Notes: generated from the letters alone by a model not told the origin. Positions 8,590 to 16,541 are shown, counted from the first letter of the stretch. The stretch is DNA of 43,697 nt from JAAZNO01 sp964508025 (GCA_964508025.1 CAZDSF010000027.1:1-43697), one strand, 5' to 3'. Numbers and translations: made by a program.

Positions 8590-10296
8590 TCAGGCGCGCT
8601 CGAATCCCAAGCCGATCTTTGCCAGGTTGAGGAGCTTGAACGGCAACGGGCCTACCGGCACATCGAGCTCGGATTTGTCGCAGACGGTGGAGGTGTTCGC
8701 TGCATCAATGCGCGGCTTGAGCGCGAGCAGCGCCGCCGCCAACGCCGCGCCATCGAGCCGCGCCAGCAGCCCCTCGATCTCCGCCATCAGCGCACGCGCC
8801 TGCCCGATGCGCGCCTCGGTCTCCGCCGCCTTCTCCGCGCTGATGAGGCCCGTCTCGCGCTTGAGCCGGTTGAGCCGGAAGCCCGCCTCGTAGGTGACGT
8901 CCGCGAGCGTGTCCCGATCCATCCAGCGCGTTTCGTAGGAGAGGATGTGCTTCCACGTGGGCTGGAGCAGCAGCCGGCGATGATCCTCCAACGTGGCGGC
9001 GCGGCGCAGGTAGCCGAAGCGGTCGGCGTGCTCGTAAGCCAGGCTGCCGGGATCGAGGAACGGCGCCAGCGGTGAGGTGAACGGCAACAGCCGCCCATCA
9101 TCGAAGCGCGAGAGCAAGGCGCGGCAATAGTCCACCGTCTCCAGCGCCGAAGCGGGCGTTTGCTGCGAGAGGCCAATCATGAAGAAGAGATCGAAGCGCC
9201 GCGCGCCCGTTTCCAGACATGCCGCAATCGTCGCTTCGATCTCCGCGTTGGTGTAGGGCTTGCCCGAAGCACGCCGCACCGCCGGGTCGTGCGATTCGGG
9301 CGAAAATTCGACGATGAAATCGGGCAGCGCCGCCGCAAACTCTTCCATGTACGCGCGCTCCACGGGACGGAAGAATTCGATGATGACGGGGCCGCGATGG
9401 CCCTGCACGGCGCGGAGGAAACGCCGCGCGTACTCCATCCCCGCCTGGCGCAGGTCGCCGAGCAGGAAGACCGGTCCGCGACTGAGTGCGCCGATGCGCC
9501 GTACATCTTCCGCCAGCTGCTCCGGCGCGCGGTACGCGGGCTGGCGGCGGTTGGACATGCTCCGCCCGGCAAAAGCCGAGCCGCCGCAAATGGTGCAATG
9601 CTCCGTGCAGCCTTTGACTGTGAGCGACGCCATGATGGGATATTCGAGCCAATGGCTGAAGGGCGCGTAGTTGAGCAGGTCGCGGTCGCGCACAACCGAG
9701 CGCACGAGCGGACGATAATCCAGAGTGAGATGATCCAGCGTGGCGGGGATGTAGGTCTGCGGGTTGAGGCGCACCTCGCCGGCGGAGGTCTTCCACGTGA
9801 GATTGGGCACGTCGGCGGGCGCTTCTCCCGCGCGGAGGCATTCCAGCAAGCGCCGCAACGGCTCCTCCGTGGAATCGCCCCGCAGGACATAGTCCACAAA
9901 AGGCAAGCGAATGAGCTCTTCGTGGAAGTAGGTCGCCGAATAGCCGCCGAAGATGATAGGGGTGTGGGGATGGCTGCGCTTCGCCGCGCGCGCCGCCTCG
10001 AGCGCGCCGTGAGCGTGGGGCAGCCAGTGGAGATCAATGCCGAAAGCCCGCGCGCGCAGGTTGGCGATGGCGCGATCCGGGTCGAAGCGCGCCGAGCGCA
10101 CCATCCGCGCCGCGAGGTTCATGATGCGCGCCTGGAAACCGTGCTGCTGCACATAAGCGAGCAGCGTGGCAAAGCCGATGGGGTACATGTCGAAGACCGG
10201 CGTCGAAGGCACGAGATCGGAGATCGGCCCCCAGAGCGTGGCGCGCTCGCGGAAATCGTAGACGCTGGGGGCGTGGAGGAAGATGAGATCGTACAC
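8590..10296 (-). CDS. B12-binding domain radical SAM protein
   Basis: The 568 residues combine an N-terminal cobalamin-binding Rossmann region (about 1-160, with DLH at 88-90 and the FGGYSATYFHEE segment) and a radical SAM core. The iron-sulfur ligands are C230, C234 and C237 (CTEHCTIC). A C-terminal helical region of about 100 residues follows. The architecture resembles the family described as B12-binding/radical SAM, Ta0216 type; the reaction is unknown. The start is GTG at 10296 with only a weak ribosome site (AAGAG). It is the last gene of a minus-strand set that begins with two small membrane proteins, 21 bases after the second of them. No cofactor-synthesis genes are nearby to hint at a product. 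Confidence 0.82.
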   Translation of the reverse strand: MYDLIFLHAPSVYDFRERATLWGPISDLVPSTPVFDMYPIGFATLLAYVQQHGFQARIMNLAARMVRSARFDPDRAIANLRARAFGIDLHWLPHAHGALEAARAAKRSHPHTPIIFGGYSATYFHEELIRLPFVDYVLRGDSTEEPLRRLLECLRAGEAPADVPNLTWKTSAGEVRLNPQTYIPATLDHLTLDYRPLVRSVVRDRDLLNYAPFSHWLEYPIMASLTVKGCTEHCTICGGSAFAGRSMSNRRQPAYRAPEQLAEDVRRIGALSRGPVFLLGDLRQAGMEYARRFLRAVQGHRGPVIIEFFRPVERAYMEEFAAALPDFIVEFSPESHDPAVRRASGKPYTNAEIEATIAACLETGARRFDLFFMIGLSQQTPASALETVDYCRALLSRFDDGRLLPFTSPLAPFLDPGSLAYEHADRFGYLRRAATLEDHRRLLLQPTWKHILSYETRWMDRDTLADVTYEAGFRLNRLKRETGLISAEKAAETEARIGQARALMAEIEGLLARLDGAALAAALLALKPRIDAANTSTVCDKSELDVPVGPLPFKLLNLAKIGLGFERA

Positions 10297-10317
10297 AGAA
10301 GCTCTTGGAGTGGCGCG

Positions 10318-10524
10318 TTACTGCAGCTGCGCTAATTGCGCGACCAATTTCTGATAACGCGCTTGTTGGCGGAGCAGTCCTAGCAGCAGGACAAAGGCCA
10401 AGATGCTCATGCACAGCAACCCCAGGGTGTTGTCAAGCGTCAGGGTTTGATGCTGATATTGGCTGTACCCCTCTGGTTTGGCGCCGGCATCGGGCGACGC
10501 GGATTGTTTCGATGTTTCAAGCAT
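10318..10524 (-). CDS. Small single-pass membrane protein
   Basis: An unrecognised 68-residue protein. A polar N-terminus of about 30 residues rich in Ser, Gln and Gly is followed by one hydrophobic segment (about 34-51, LGLLCMSILAFVLLLGLL) and a short basic/Gln-rich tail. The ATG has a very good AAGGAG site five bases upstream, which supports a real gene despite the size. It lies between another small membrane protein and the radical SAM gene, and is probably co-transcribed with the latter. Confidence 0.6.
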   Translation of the reverse strand: MLETSKQSASPDAGAKPEGYSQYQHQTLTLDNTLGLLCMSILAFVLLLGLLRQQARYQKLVAQLAQLQ

Positions 10525-10541
10525 AGCATGATCTCCTTAAA

Positions 10542-10569
10542 AATGGCGAATAGCGCATGGCGCATGGCG
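10542..10569. repeat. Heptamer array, word CATGGCG
   Basis: Four heptamers in register: AATGGCG, AATAGCG, CATGGCG, CATGGCG. They lie in the leader of the 68-residue membrane protein. Confidence 0.65.
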
Positions 10570-10600
10570 AAGAGCTATTTATCATACGCGGCGCTCTCGC

Positions 10601-10849
10601 CTATGGCTCGCGATGCGCAAAGTAGACGAGGCCTAAGCCGATGAGCAGCCCTACGCCGCTGATGACGGTGAGCGGCAGCGGGCACACGCCCACGACAACG
10701 GCAAAGCCCATGAGGTTGTGCTCGAAACCGCGCGGCTCCATCAATTGCAGCGCCATCGCCAGACAGAGAAACGTCAGCCCCAGCGCCAGGCCCACCGCGC
10801 TGACCAGCGCCAGTCCCCAGCCAATGCTCTTGCGCATAGATGTCGTCAT
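10601..10849 (-). CDS. Small two-helix membrane protein
   Basis: An unrecognised protein of 82 residues. Two hydrophobic helices (about 10-32 and 46-74) flank a short loop with MEPRGFEHN. I start at ATG 10849 because AAGGAGG lies seven bases before it; the in-frame GTG further upstream contains that ribosome site. It is the first of three minus-strand genes leading into the radical SAM gene. It follows directly behind the stop codon of a gene remnant at 10861. Confidence 0.55.
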   Translation of the reverse strand: MTTSMRKSIGWGLALVSAVGLALGLTFLCLAMALQLMEPRGFEHNLMGFAVVVGVCPLPLTVISGVGLLIGLGLVYFAHREP

Positions 10850-10860
10850 AAATCCCTCCT

Positions 10861-10980
10861 TCACAGCCCTAGATCCGGCTGCGTGGCTTCGGGCGCGGCT
10901 TTCTGCGCCAGCTTATACGTGATGTGGCTCGGCGGTAATTGCGGCAGCGCGCCATTCAGCAACGCCTCGATGGTAAGAAT
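10861..10980 (-). pseudogene. C-terminal remnant of a degraded gene
   Basis: Between the methyltransferase stop and the small membrane gene, an open stretch of 39 codons without a start codon reads ILTIEALLNGALPQLPPSHI, then TYKLAQKAAPEATQPDLGL, and a stop. The LTIE-LLNG...P pattern looks like the extreme C-terminus of a larger restriction/modification-type or other DNA-acting protein, but I cannot name the family with certainty. An in-frame TAA at 10983-10981 cuts it off upstream. It fits residue from an earlier gene replaced when the restriction-modification island arrived. Confidence 0.45.
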
Positions 10981-11030
10981 TTACAGGCGGGGATAAGCGC
11001 GTCCCCAACCGGGTGAGGTGAGGCCGCGCT

Positions 11031-11981
11031 TCAATAATCATCACTGCTCTTCTCCAGCAAACGCGGCTGAAGCAACAGCGGTCTCTCGAATCTATCTTCC
11101 AGAACCTCTAAATCTTCTACTATCCGCGCCGCAGTTTCTTCTTGCAAGCGTTTAAGTGCAATATGGTAATATTTATCTTGATTATCAACCAGAATACAAT
11201 CGCGCCCTAGTGATAGCGCCGCCACGCCAGTAGTCCCGCTTCCGGCGAAGGGGTCGAGCACAACACCCCGTTCTGGACATAGTAACTTGATGAAAAAATC
11301 AGGTAGTGCGGTCGGAAAGACCGCCGGATGGGTTTTGTTTTTGCCTACCACAGCACAAGAAAGCACATTACTGGGTAAGACCATCTTCTTGCCCACCCAA
11401 CGAGACAAATCACGCCCGAAACCACTTTTATTGACCGAGTTATGGCGGCTAAGATCACCTACACTCAAATTGCTCAAGCGGGTTTCCGCCCAATCGCCAA
11501 TCGGCCGCTTAACGCCTTCATGATTAAAGAAAGGCTTTTTCTGTTTGGCTAAATGAAAACAATATTCCCACCCATCACTTAAACGTGTGGGCCAATATCC
11601 CGGCATAGGATTAGGCTTACTCCAAATGTAATCATCAATCGCCAACCAACCTTGCTTGCAAAGAGCCTCGATAGTATGCCAAACATAACGATGCCGAACA
11701 CCATCTACCACTTTGTCTTTTATGTTGATAACCATACTCCCCGACGGCTTCAACACCTTCCAAAAAACGTCATGGAAAGTCAAAAACCAATCGGCAAAAT
11801 CGTCTGGATGTACGCCGCCATAATGGTGATGGCGCGCATCAGCATACGGCGGCGAGGTAACAATGAGATCAACCTGCTCCGTGAAAGATTGGAGTTCTTC
11901 GCGGCTATCCCCCAGAATAATGCGACAACGGGCATTATGCTGCGTAGCGCTATCTGCTTTCAATAATACAGTCTGTACCAT
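11031..11981 (-). CDS. Site-specific DNA methyltransferase, beta class (type II)
   Basis: A 316-residue amino-methyltransferase. The catalytic motif TSPPY (42-46) precedes the SAM-binding motif DPFAGSGTTG (243-252), the beta-class order. The SPPY form favours N4-cytosine methylation, though N6-adenine is not excluded. Between them lies a variable region (about 150-215) that should act as the target recognition domain. The start is ATG 11981; its Shine-Dalgarno (AAAGG) is the last unit of a 13-bp tandem repeat. The upstream gene on the same strand, 71 bases away, is the presumed partner endonuclease. Base composition is visibly less GC-rich than in the flanking genes, which suggests acquisition by transfer. 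Confidence 0.88.
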   Translation of the reverse strand: MVQTVLLKADSATQHNARCRIILGDSREELQSFTEQVDLIVTSPPYADARHHHYGGVHPDDFADWFLTFHDVFWKVLKPSGSMVINIKDKVVDGVRHRYVWHTIEALCKQGWLAIDDYIWSKPNPMPGYWPTRLSDGWEYCFHLAKQKKPFFNHEGVKRPIGDWAETRLSNLSVGDLSRHNSVNKSGFGRDLSRWVGKKMVLPSNVLSCAVVGKNKTHPAVFPTALPDFFIKLLCPERGVVLDPFAGSGTTGVAALSLGRDCILVDNQDKYYHIALKRLQEETAARIVEDLEVLEDRFERPLLLQPRLLEKSSDDY

Positions 11982-12046
11982 ATCGCCTTTCAAAATCGCC
12001 TTTCAAAATCGCCTTTCAAAATCGCCTTTCAAAATCGCCTTTCAAA
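11982..12046. repeat. Five tandem copies of a 13-bp unit carrying the ribosome site
   Basis: The unit ATCGCCTTTCAAA (minus strand TTTGAAAGGCGAT) is repeated five times with almost no change and fills the gap between the presumed nuclease and methyltransferase genes. Every unit contains GAAAGG, and the last one sits directly before the methyltransferase ATG, so the array is a row of Shine-Dalgarno-like sites. Confidence 0.92.
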
Positions 12047-12052
12047 AACACC

Positions 12053-13012
12053 TTACAGTTTACAAAAGAACGCGATCAATTTGTACGGATCATTGAAGTA
12101 ACCTTCAGCATCCAGGAGTCCCGCCTTGCGACACTCCGCGCCGAAAAATTCCAACACCGCTTGAGGTACTTGAATTTGCGTCACCAACGCTTCCGATTCT
12201 TGCATAGCCAGTAACACATCTAACACCAGCGTCATTATTTCTTCATAGGAATAATTCGCAAAGAACGGCCACAGAAAATCAGATAACCATATTTCGGTAT
12301 TGGTCGAGTAAGGTTGTTCGGTGCGTTGCTCGACCTTGATAAATCTCTGCCCCCGATCCATGGTAATGCCAAACACACAACAGTACGGCCCCACACGATT
12401 ACGGTCGCCCATGGCAACGCTTTCCAGAGCTCTGATCGCCTTGGGCCAATCCTGTCCGCCTAACGTGTTGCGCCGATTCTTTACCGAGACATAAAGACTC
12501 AAAGGTGCAGCTGTGGCATCGGCATACGCAATAACGGCATTGAAATCCGCTTCAGCCAATCCTAAATCAGAAACGTGCTTGAAACGTTGGCTACGAGTGG
12601 CGCAATCCAAAAGCAAAAACTGATAACGCCAACCAGAATTCATCCGGCTCTTTTGAATGACACGGCTGCGAAATTGCTCCACCCCAACATCACGATAATG
12701 CTTTTTGTAAATTTGATGCGCTGTAGTGGCCGGGTCCTCGTAATACTGCCGGAAATACTTGAATAGTTCCTTCCCAGCGCGGCGATAAACGCGAGATAAC
12801 TCTGCCGGGGTAGCATCAGCCGGAATAGCAATACTATCGCGGCTAGATTTTTGATCCGCCTTGGTAATCGCTCCCTGAATCATTTGCAACAGCTCTTCCC
12901 TGGGGATTTTGTAATGATGCGGCTGCAACATCGCCGTATCCAGACATCCATGCTCCTTGCTGTCTTGGTCGTTGATGCGAGGATAAGCCTGGGCCATAGG
13001 CACTGCGGACAT
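12053..13012 (-). CDS. Probable type II restriction endonuclease (by context)
   Basis: I do not recognise this 319-residue soluble protein from its sequence. Its place immediately upstream of a beta-class methyltransferase, in the same lower-GC block, makes a restriction endonuclease the best guess. A segment ending LSLYVSVKNRRNTLGG could hold a degenerate PD-(D/E)xK core (the VK before Asn) with an acidic residue in the preceding helix or strand (AEADFNAVIAYAD), but this is inference. The ATG at 13012 has GGGAGG six bases upstream. A TTGACT/TATTCT promoter lies 70-95 bases upstream, so nuclease and methyltransferase are likely one transcript with the nuclease first. An unrelated accessory protein remains possible. 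Confidence 0.6.
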   Translation of the reverse strand: MSAVPMAQAYPRINDQDSKEHGCLDTAMLQPHHYKIPREELLQMIQGAITKADQKSSRDSIAIPADATPAELSRVYRRAGKELFKYFRQYYEDPATTAHQIYKKHYRDVGVEQFRSRVIQKSRMNSGWRYQFLLLDCATRSQRFKHVSDLGLAEADFNAVIAYADATAAPLSLYVSVKNRRNTLGGQDWPKAIRALESVAMGDRNRVGPYCCVFGITMDRGQRFIKVEQRTEQPYSTNTEIWLSDFLWPFFANYSYEEIMTLVLDVLLAMQESEALVTQIQVPQAVLEFFGAECRKAGLLDAEGYFNDPYKLIAFFCKL

Positions 13013-13079
13013 AGAACCTCCCTAGCGCATGGTAAATGGTGTTTTGCATCCCCGGTCTTGCATTTTCCAGAGTTCAAGT

Positions 13080-13107
13080 AGAATAATACGAGATTAGGGA
13101 AAGTCAA
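13080..13107 (-). promoter_or_regulatory. Putative promoter of the restriction-modification genes
   Basis: On the minus strand TTGACT (13107-13102) and TATTCT (13085-13080) are separated by 16 bases. It lies between the nuclease gene and the divergent membrane protein gene. Confidence 0.5.
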
Positions 13108-13122
13108 CCGAAAGCAAACCTT

Positions 13123-13710
13123 ATGAACACAACACCATCTGCACCGCAATTTGCCCCTGGCTGGCGCGGCGTGAGCCAGTTCCTCAGCGTCGCGCTGCAC
13201 TTCCTCTCCCCGCTGCTGCTGATCGGCGCCCTGATTATGGGCCTGATCCTGCTCGATGGCTACGGCGCGCATCGCGGCATGGTGCAGCAGATGACGGATG
13301 AGGGTTTGGAGACCGTCGGTGTGATCAGCTCCGTGAGCCTGGATCACGGCTGGGCCTTTGTGAATTATGAGGACGCGAAGGGCAATGCCCGCTCCGGCGT
13401 GCTGGAGCTGCGCTACTACCCCGCCGATCTGGGGCCGCGCCTCGCGGCGGGCGATACGCTCGCCATCCGCTACCTGCCGTTCCACATGCGCAACAGCGAC
13501 CGCGTCGTGCTCGCGGGCCGCCTCGACGAGGTGCGCGCGTACCGGGGCTACCTCGATCCGGCGGGCCTCATCGCGTTGGGCGTCTGCTGGGCGGGCGTCA
13601 TCGCTAAACCCGAAATCCTCTACCTGGGCTTCCTGGAGCGCCCGGAAGGGAGCGCGAGCACGAGCGGGCGGCGGCGCAGCAGAACCATCAGACGGCGACG
13701 GCGACGGTGA
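13123..13710 (+). CDS. Membrane protein, DUF3592-like
   Basis: A 195-residue protein with a first hydrophobic segment at about 20-46, an extracytoplasmic or loop domain of about 90 residues, and a second hydrophobic segment at about 145-162. The middle (VGVISSVSLDHGWAFVNYED, then AAGDTLAIRYLP and NSDRVVLAG) follows the small beta-barrel pattern of DUF3592-type proteins, where a variable V-x-Y-x-D/G block precedes G-D-x-V/L-x-I/V-x-Y. The last 20 residues are almost all Arg and Ser, from GC-rich low-complexity DNA. There is no clear ribosome site, so the start is uncertain. Function unknown. Confidence 0.6.
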   Translation: MNTTPSAPQFAPGWRGVSQFLSVALHFLSPLLLIGALIMGLILLDGYGAHRGMVQQMTDEGLETVGVISSVSLDHGWAFVNYEDAKGNARSGVLELRYYPADLGPRLAAGDTLAIRYLPFHMRNSDRVVLAGRLDEVRAYRGYLDPAGLIALGVCWAGVIAKPEILYLGFLERPEGSASTSGRRRSRTIRRRRRR

Positions 13711-13714
13711 GGCG

Positions 13715-13850
13715 GTGGGGAGATGGGGAGATGGGGCGCAGGGGAGCAAGGGAGCGGGGGAGCAAGGGAGATCGTTACCCATTACCCATTACCCATCACC
13801 CGTTACCCGTTCCCTTGACTTGTGACTTGTGACTTGTGACTTGTGACTTG
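13715..13850. repeat. Composite heptamer repeat (GGGGAGC / GTTACCC / TGACTTG)
   Basis: A G-rich part (13715-13770, GGGGAGAT and GGGGAGC/AAGGGAG words) leads through GATC into eleven heptamers in perfect register from 13774 to 13850: GTTACCC, ATTACCC twice, ATCACCC, GTTACCC, GTTCCCT, then TGACTTG five times. The last G completes the GGAG ribosome site of the next gene. The same G-rich/GATC/GTTACCC order recurs before phoU. Confidence 0.92.
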
Positions 13851-13858
13851 GAGCCATT

Positions 13859-14782
13859 ATGACGCTGACGAATTTCATCGCCTTTTTCTTGGGGATTTTG
13901 CTGGAAGGGCTGCTGCTATGGGAAGCGGCGCCTGAGGCGGTGCCCGAGAAGTCGCCTTCTACGGAAGAAACCGGGCTGGTCGCCGCGCCGTTCCTCAGCC
14001 GCGAGCGGCTGCTGATGATCGGGCTGACGGTGGGCGCGGCGGTGCTCATCGGCCTGTTCACGCTCATCGGCTGGGATAAGACGCCGGTCTACATTGATAC
14101 GCCGGGAATCTCGCTGATCTTCGTCCTCCTGGGATTGGGGTTGCTCTACTACGGCATCGTCTCCCCGCACCTGCTGCCGCGCATCAACGAGGAAGCCGCG
14201 CTTTCGATCCACATCACCGTGGCGCTGAGTCTGCTGCTCACGCGCCCGGCGGGCGGCCCCTGGTGGCCCTACGCGCTGGGATTGGGCGCGCCGTGGGCGC
14301 TGCTGCTCGTCGCCACACTGCCGCAGCAAGCGCCGCCGCCGCTCGCCAAAGCCGGCATCTACCTGTGGTATCTCATCACCCTGCTCGCGCTCACCCTGCA
14401 AACCGATTTCAGCGCTATCAACGAGCCGGCTTCCACGCCGCTGGCGTTGGGCGAGGCTTTTGTGCTGGGCGCGGGTGGGCTGTTCTTGCTGTTACACGGG
14501 CTGTTCCTCGTCCGCTTTGCGTTGATGACGAGCAGCCTGATCAATCCCGCAGGGCGGGCGCTCATGCGGCGCGCCATCCCCAAACTCTACAGCGATGAGC
14601 AACTGCCGCTGGTGCGGGTGCTGTTATTGCAGGCGCTCGCCGTCGCCGTACTCATCCTCAACGCGCGCTTCAACTTCATCCCCGACCTGAGCGCCGTCAC
14701 CCTGCTGGTGATGGCTTTCGCGCAGGGGCTACCGGCCATCAGTCAGGAATCAGGAGTCACCAGTCAGATGAGCAGTGAATAG
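13859..14782 (+). CDS. Polytopic membrane protein of unknown function
   Basis: A 307-residue protein with about eight hydrophobic helices (roughly 5-20, 50-70, 83-103, 120-130, 138-155, 165-180, 197-225, 255-290). I see no transporter signature or catalytic motif and do not recognise the family. The charged loop after helix one is Glu-rich. GGAG lies before the ATG, the G shared with the preceding TGACTTG repeat. The last residues (SQESGVTSQMSSE) are encoded by the beginning of the next intergenic heptamer repeat, so the tail is probably an extension by repeat spread. It is transcribed towards pyrG. Confidence 0.7.
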   Translation: MTLTNFIAFFLGILLEGLLLWEAAPEAVPEKSPSTEETGLVAAPFLSRERLLMIGLTVGAAVLIGLFTLIGWDKTPVYIDTPGISLIFVLLGLGLLYYGIVSPHLLPRINEEAALSIHITVALSLLLTRPAGGPWWPYALGLGAPWALLLVATLPQQAPPPLAKAGIYLWYLITLLALTLQTDFSAINEPASTPLALGEAFVLGAGGLFLLLHGLFLVRFALMTSSLINPAGRALMRRAIPKLYSDEQLPLVRVLLLQALAVAVLILNARFNFIPDLSAVTLLVMAFAQGLPAISQESGVTSQMSSE

Positions 14783-14835
14783 TGAGCAGTTCGAGAATGG
14801 CAAACTGCGAACTACTCACTGCTCTCTACGAACTA
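14744..14835. repeat. Heptamer repeat with inverted arms before pyrG
   Basis: Heptamers TCAGGAG, TCACCAG, TCAGATG, AGCAGTG, AATAGTG, AGCAGTT lead into a loop and then into AACTGCG, AACTACT, CACTGCT, the inverse complement. The array could fold as a long imperfect hairpin. It begins inside the preceding gene and gives it its stop codon. Confidence 0.75.
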
Positions 14836-14921
14836 TTTGTGTTATCGGGGTTGTTCCACAGGTTCGGTAGCACTCCTGACTATTGACGCTTGACTTTGAT
14901 GATACAAGGAGCATAAAAGCA

Positions 14922-16541
14922 TTGGCAACCAAGTACATTTTTGTGACCGGCGGCGTAGTCAGTTCGTTGGGCAAGGGCATCACCGCCGCATCGCTGGGGC
15001 GGCTGCTCAAGGCGCGCGGGCTGCGCGTCTCCATCCAGAAGCTCGATCCCTATCTCAACGTGGATCCCGGCACAATGGCGCCCTATCAGCACGGCGAAGT
15101 TTTCGTCACCGAAGATGGGGCGGAAACCGATCTCGACCTGGGACATTACGAGCGCTTCATTGATGAAAATCTGGCGAAGGTGAACAACGTCACCTCCGGG
15201 CAGGTGTACAGCGACGTGATCGCCAAAGAGCGGCGCGGCGACTACCTCGGCGGCACCATCCAGGTAGTGCCGCACGTCACCAACGAAATCAAGCGCCGCA
15301 TCGTCCAGGCAGCGCAGCGGCTCAACGCCGAGGTCGCGCTTGTAGAAATCGGCGGCACCGTGGGCGATATCGAAGGGCAACCCTTCCTCGAAGCGATCCG
15401 GCAGATGCGGAACGATGTGGGCCGCGATAACGTGCTCTACATCCACATCACCCTGCTGCCGTACCTCGGCGCCAGCGGCGAGCTCAAAACCAAGCCCACG
15501 CAGCACAGCGTCCGCGAGCTGCGTGGGATGGGCATCCAGCCCGACATCATCGGCTTGCGCGCCGACCACCCCATCGAAGGCGACATCCGCCAGAAGATCT
15601 CCCTGTTCTGCGATGTCGAAGCGCGCGCCGTCGTGCCCATCGTCACCGCGTCGAGCATCTACGAAGTGCCGCTGCACCTGGAGGAGACCGGGCTGGCGGA
15701 TCTGGTCTTGTCGCGGCTGGGGTTAGAAGCCCGCACCACGCCGCCCGATCTCAGCGATTGGCGGGAGGCGGCGGCGCAATTACAGCGCGAGAAGCCCGTC
15801 GTGCGCGTCGCGCTCGTGGGCAAGTACGTGGAGCTGCAAGACGCCTACATCAGCGTGCGCGAGGCGCTGATCCATGCCGCGCTCAAATTCGGCTACGATG
15901 TCCACATTGATTGGGTTCACAGTGAGGGATTGGAGCACGGGGATCAGCGCGAGCAACTGGCGCACGCCGATGGGATCGTAGTGCCGGGCGGCTTCGGCTA
16001 TCGCGGCATCGAGGGGAAGATCCTCACGGCGCGCTACGCCCGCGAGCACCGCATCCCGTATCTGGGGCTGTGCCTGGGGATGCAGGTGATGTGCGTGGAG
16101 CTGGCGCGGCACGTCCTCCACAGCAACGAACCGAACAGCGAGGAATTCGCGCCCAAAACGCGCTACCCCATCATCTCGCTCATGCCGGATCAGCACGCGC
16201 TAGCGGATATGGGCGGCACGATGCGACTGGGCGCGTATCCGTGCCTGTTGCAAGCCGGCAGCCGCGCGCGCGCCGCCTACGGCGTGGATGAGGTGCAAGA
16301 GCGGCATCGGCATCGCTTCGAGTTCAACAACGCCTACCGCGAGCTGCTCGCGGAAGCGGGCATGGTCTTCAGCGGGCTTTCGCCCAACGGGCGGCTCGTG
16401 GAAATCGCCGAGCTGCGCGACCATCCCTGGATGGTGGGCAGCCAGTTCCACCCGGAGTTCAAAACCCGCCTGCACCGCCCGCATCCACTGTTCTGCGGCT
16501 TCATCCAGGCGGCGATAGAGAAGGCAAAAATCAGGGAGTAA
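14922..16541 (+). CDS. pyrG: CTP synthase (glutamine hydrolysing)
   Basis: Makes CTP from UTP, ATP and glutamine in the cytoplasm. The 539 residues have the usual length. The N-terminal synthase domain begins MATKYIFVTGGVVSSLGKG with the P-loop SSLGKG at 14-19. The C-terminal class I glutaminase has Cys384 in GLCLGMQ and His/Glu in QFHPEF. I start at TTG 14922, ten bases after AAGGAG, because this gives the conserved M-A-T-K-Y N-terminus; no ATG is available in frame. The stop codon and the final Arg-Glu lie inside a heptamer repeat. The histidine kinase follows on the same strand. Confidence 0.96.
   Translation: MATKYIFVTGGVVSSLGKGITAASLGRLLKARGLRVSIQKLDPYLNVDPGTMAPYQHGEVFVTEDGAETDLDLGHYERFIDENLAKVNNVTSGQVYSDVIAKERRGDYLGGTIQVVPHVTNEIKRRIVQAAQRLNAEVALVEIGGTVGDIEGQPFLEAIRQMRNDVGRDNVLYIHITLLPYLGASGELKTKPTQHSVRELRGMGIQPDIIGLRADHPIEGDIRQKISLFCDVEARAVVPIVTASSIYEVPLHLEETGLADLVLSRLGLEARTTPPDLSDWREAAAQLQREKPVVRVALVGKYVELQDAYISVREALIHAALKFGYDVHIDWVHSEGLEHGDQREQLAHADGIVVPGGFGYRGIEGKILTARYAREHRIPYLGLCLGMQVMCVELARHVLHSNEPNSEEFAPKTRYPIISLMPDQHALADMGGTMRLGAYPCLLQAGSRARAAYGVDEVQERHRHRFEFNNAYRELLAEAGMVFSGLSPNGRLVEIAELRDHPWMVGSQFHPEFKTRLHRPHPLFCGFIQAAIEKAKIRE

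Noticed and set aside
9160..10335. A 391-codon open frame on the plus strand
   Set aside because: Antisense to the radical SAM gene, whose CxxxCxxC motif and cobalamin domain are clear.
10985..11010. Terminator of the methyltransferase gene (GGGGA...TCCCC)
   Set aside because: Only a 5-bp stem with an 8-base loop and no T-run on either strand.
11982..12046. CRISPR array
   Set aside because: The 13-bp units are directly tandem with no spacers and are too short; no cas gene is in the window.
12880..13782. A 300-codon open frame on the minus strand
   Set aside because: It runs through a heptamer repeat, the antisense of the gene at 13123 and the start of the nuclease gene; its N-terminus is Pro/Ser repeat sequence. 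The nuclease frame has a proper ribosome site.
13715..13850. CRISPR or minisatellite within a gene
   Set aside because: There are no unique spacers, and the array is entirely non-coding between two genes.
14883..14921. Promoter of pyrG at TTGACG/TTGACT
   Set aside because: Good -35-like words, but no -10 box at acceptable spacing; pyrG may be read from upstream.
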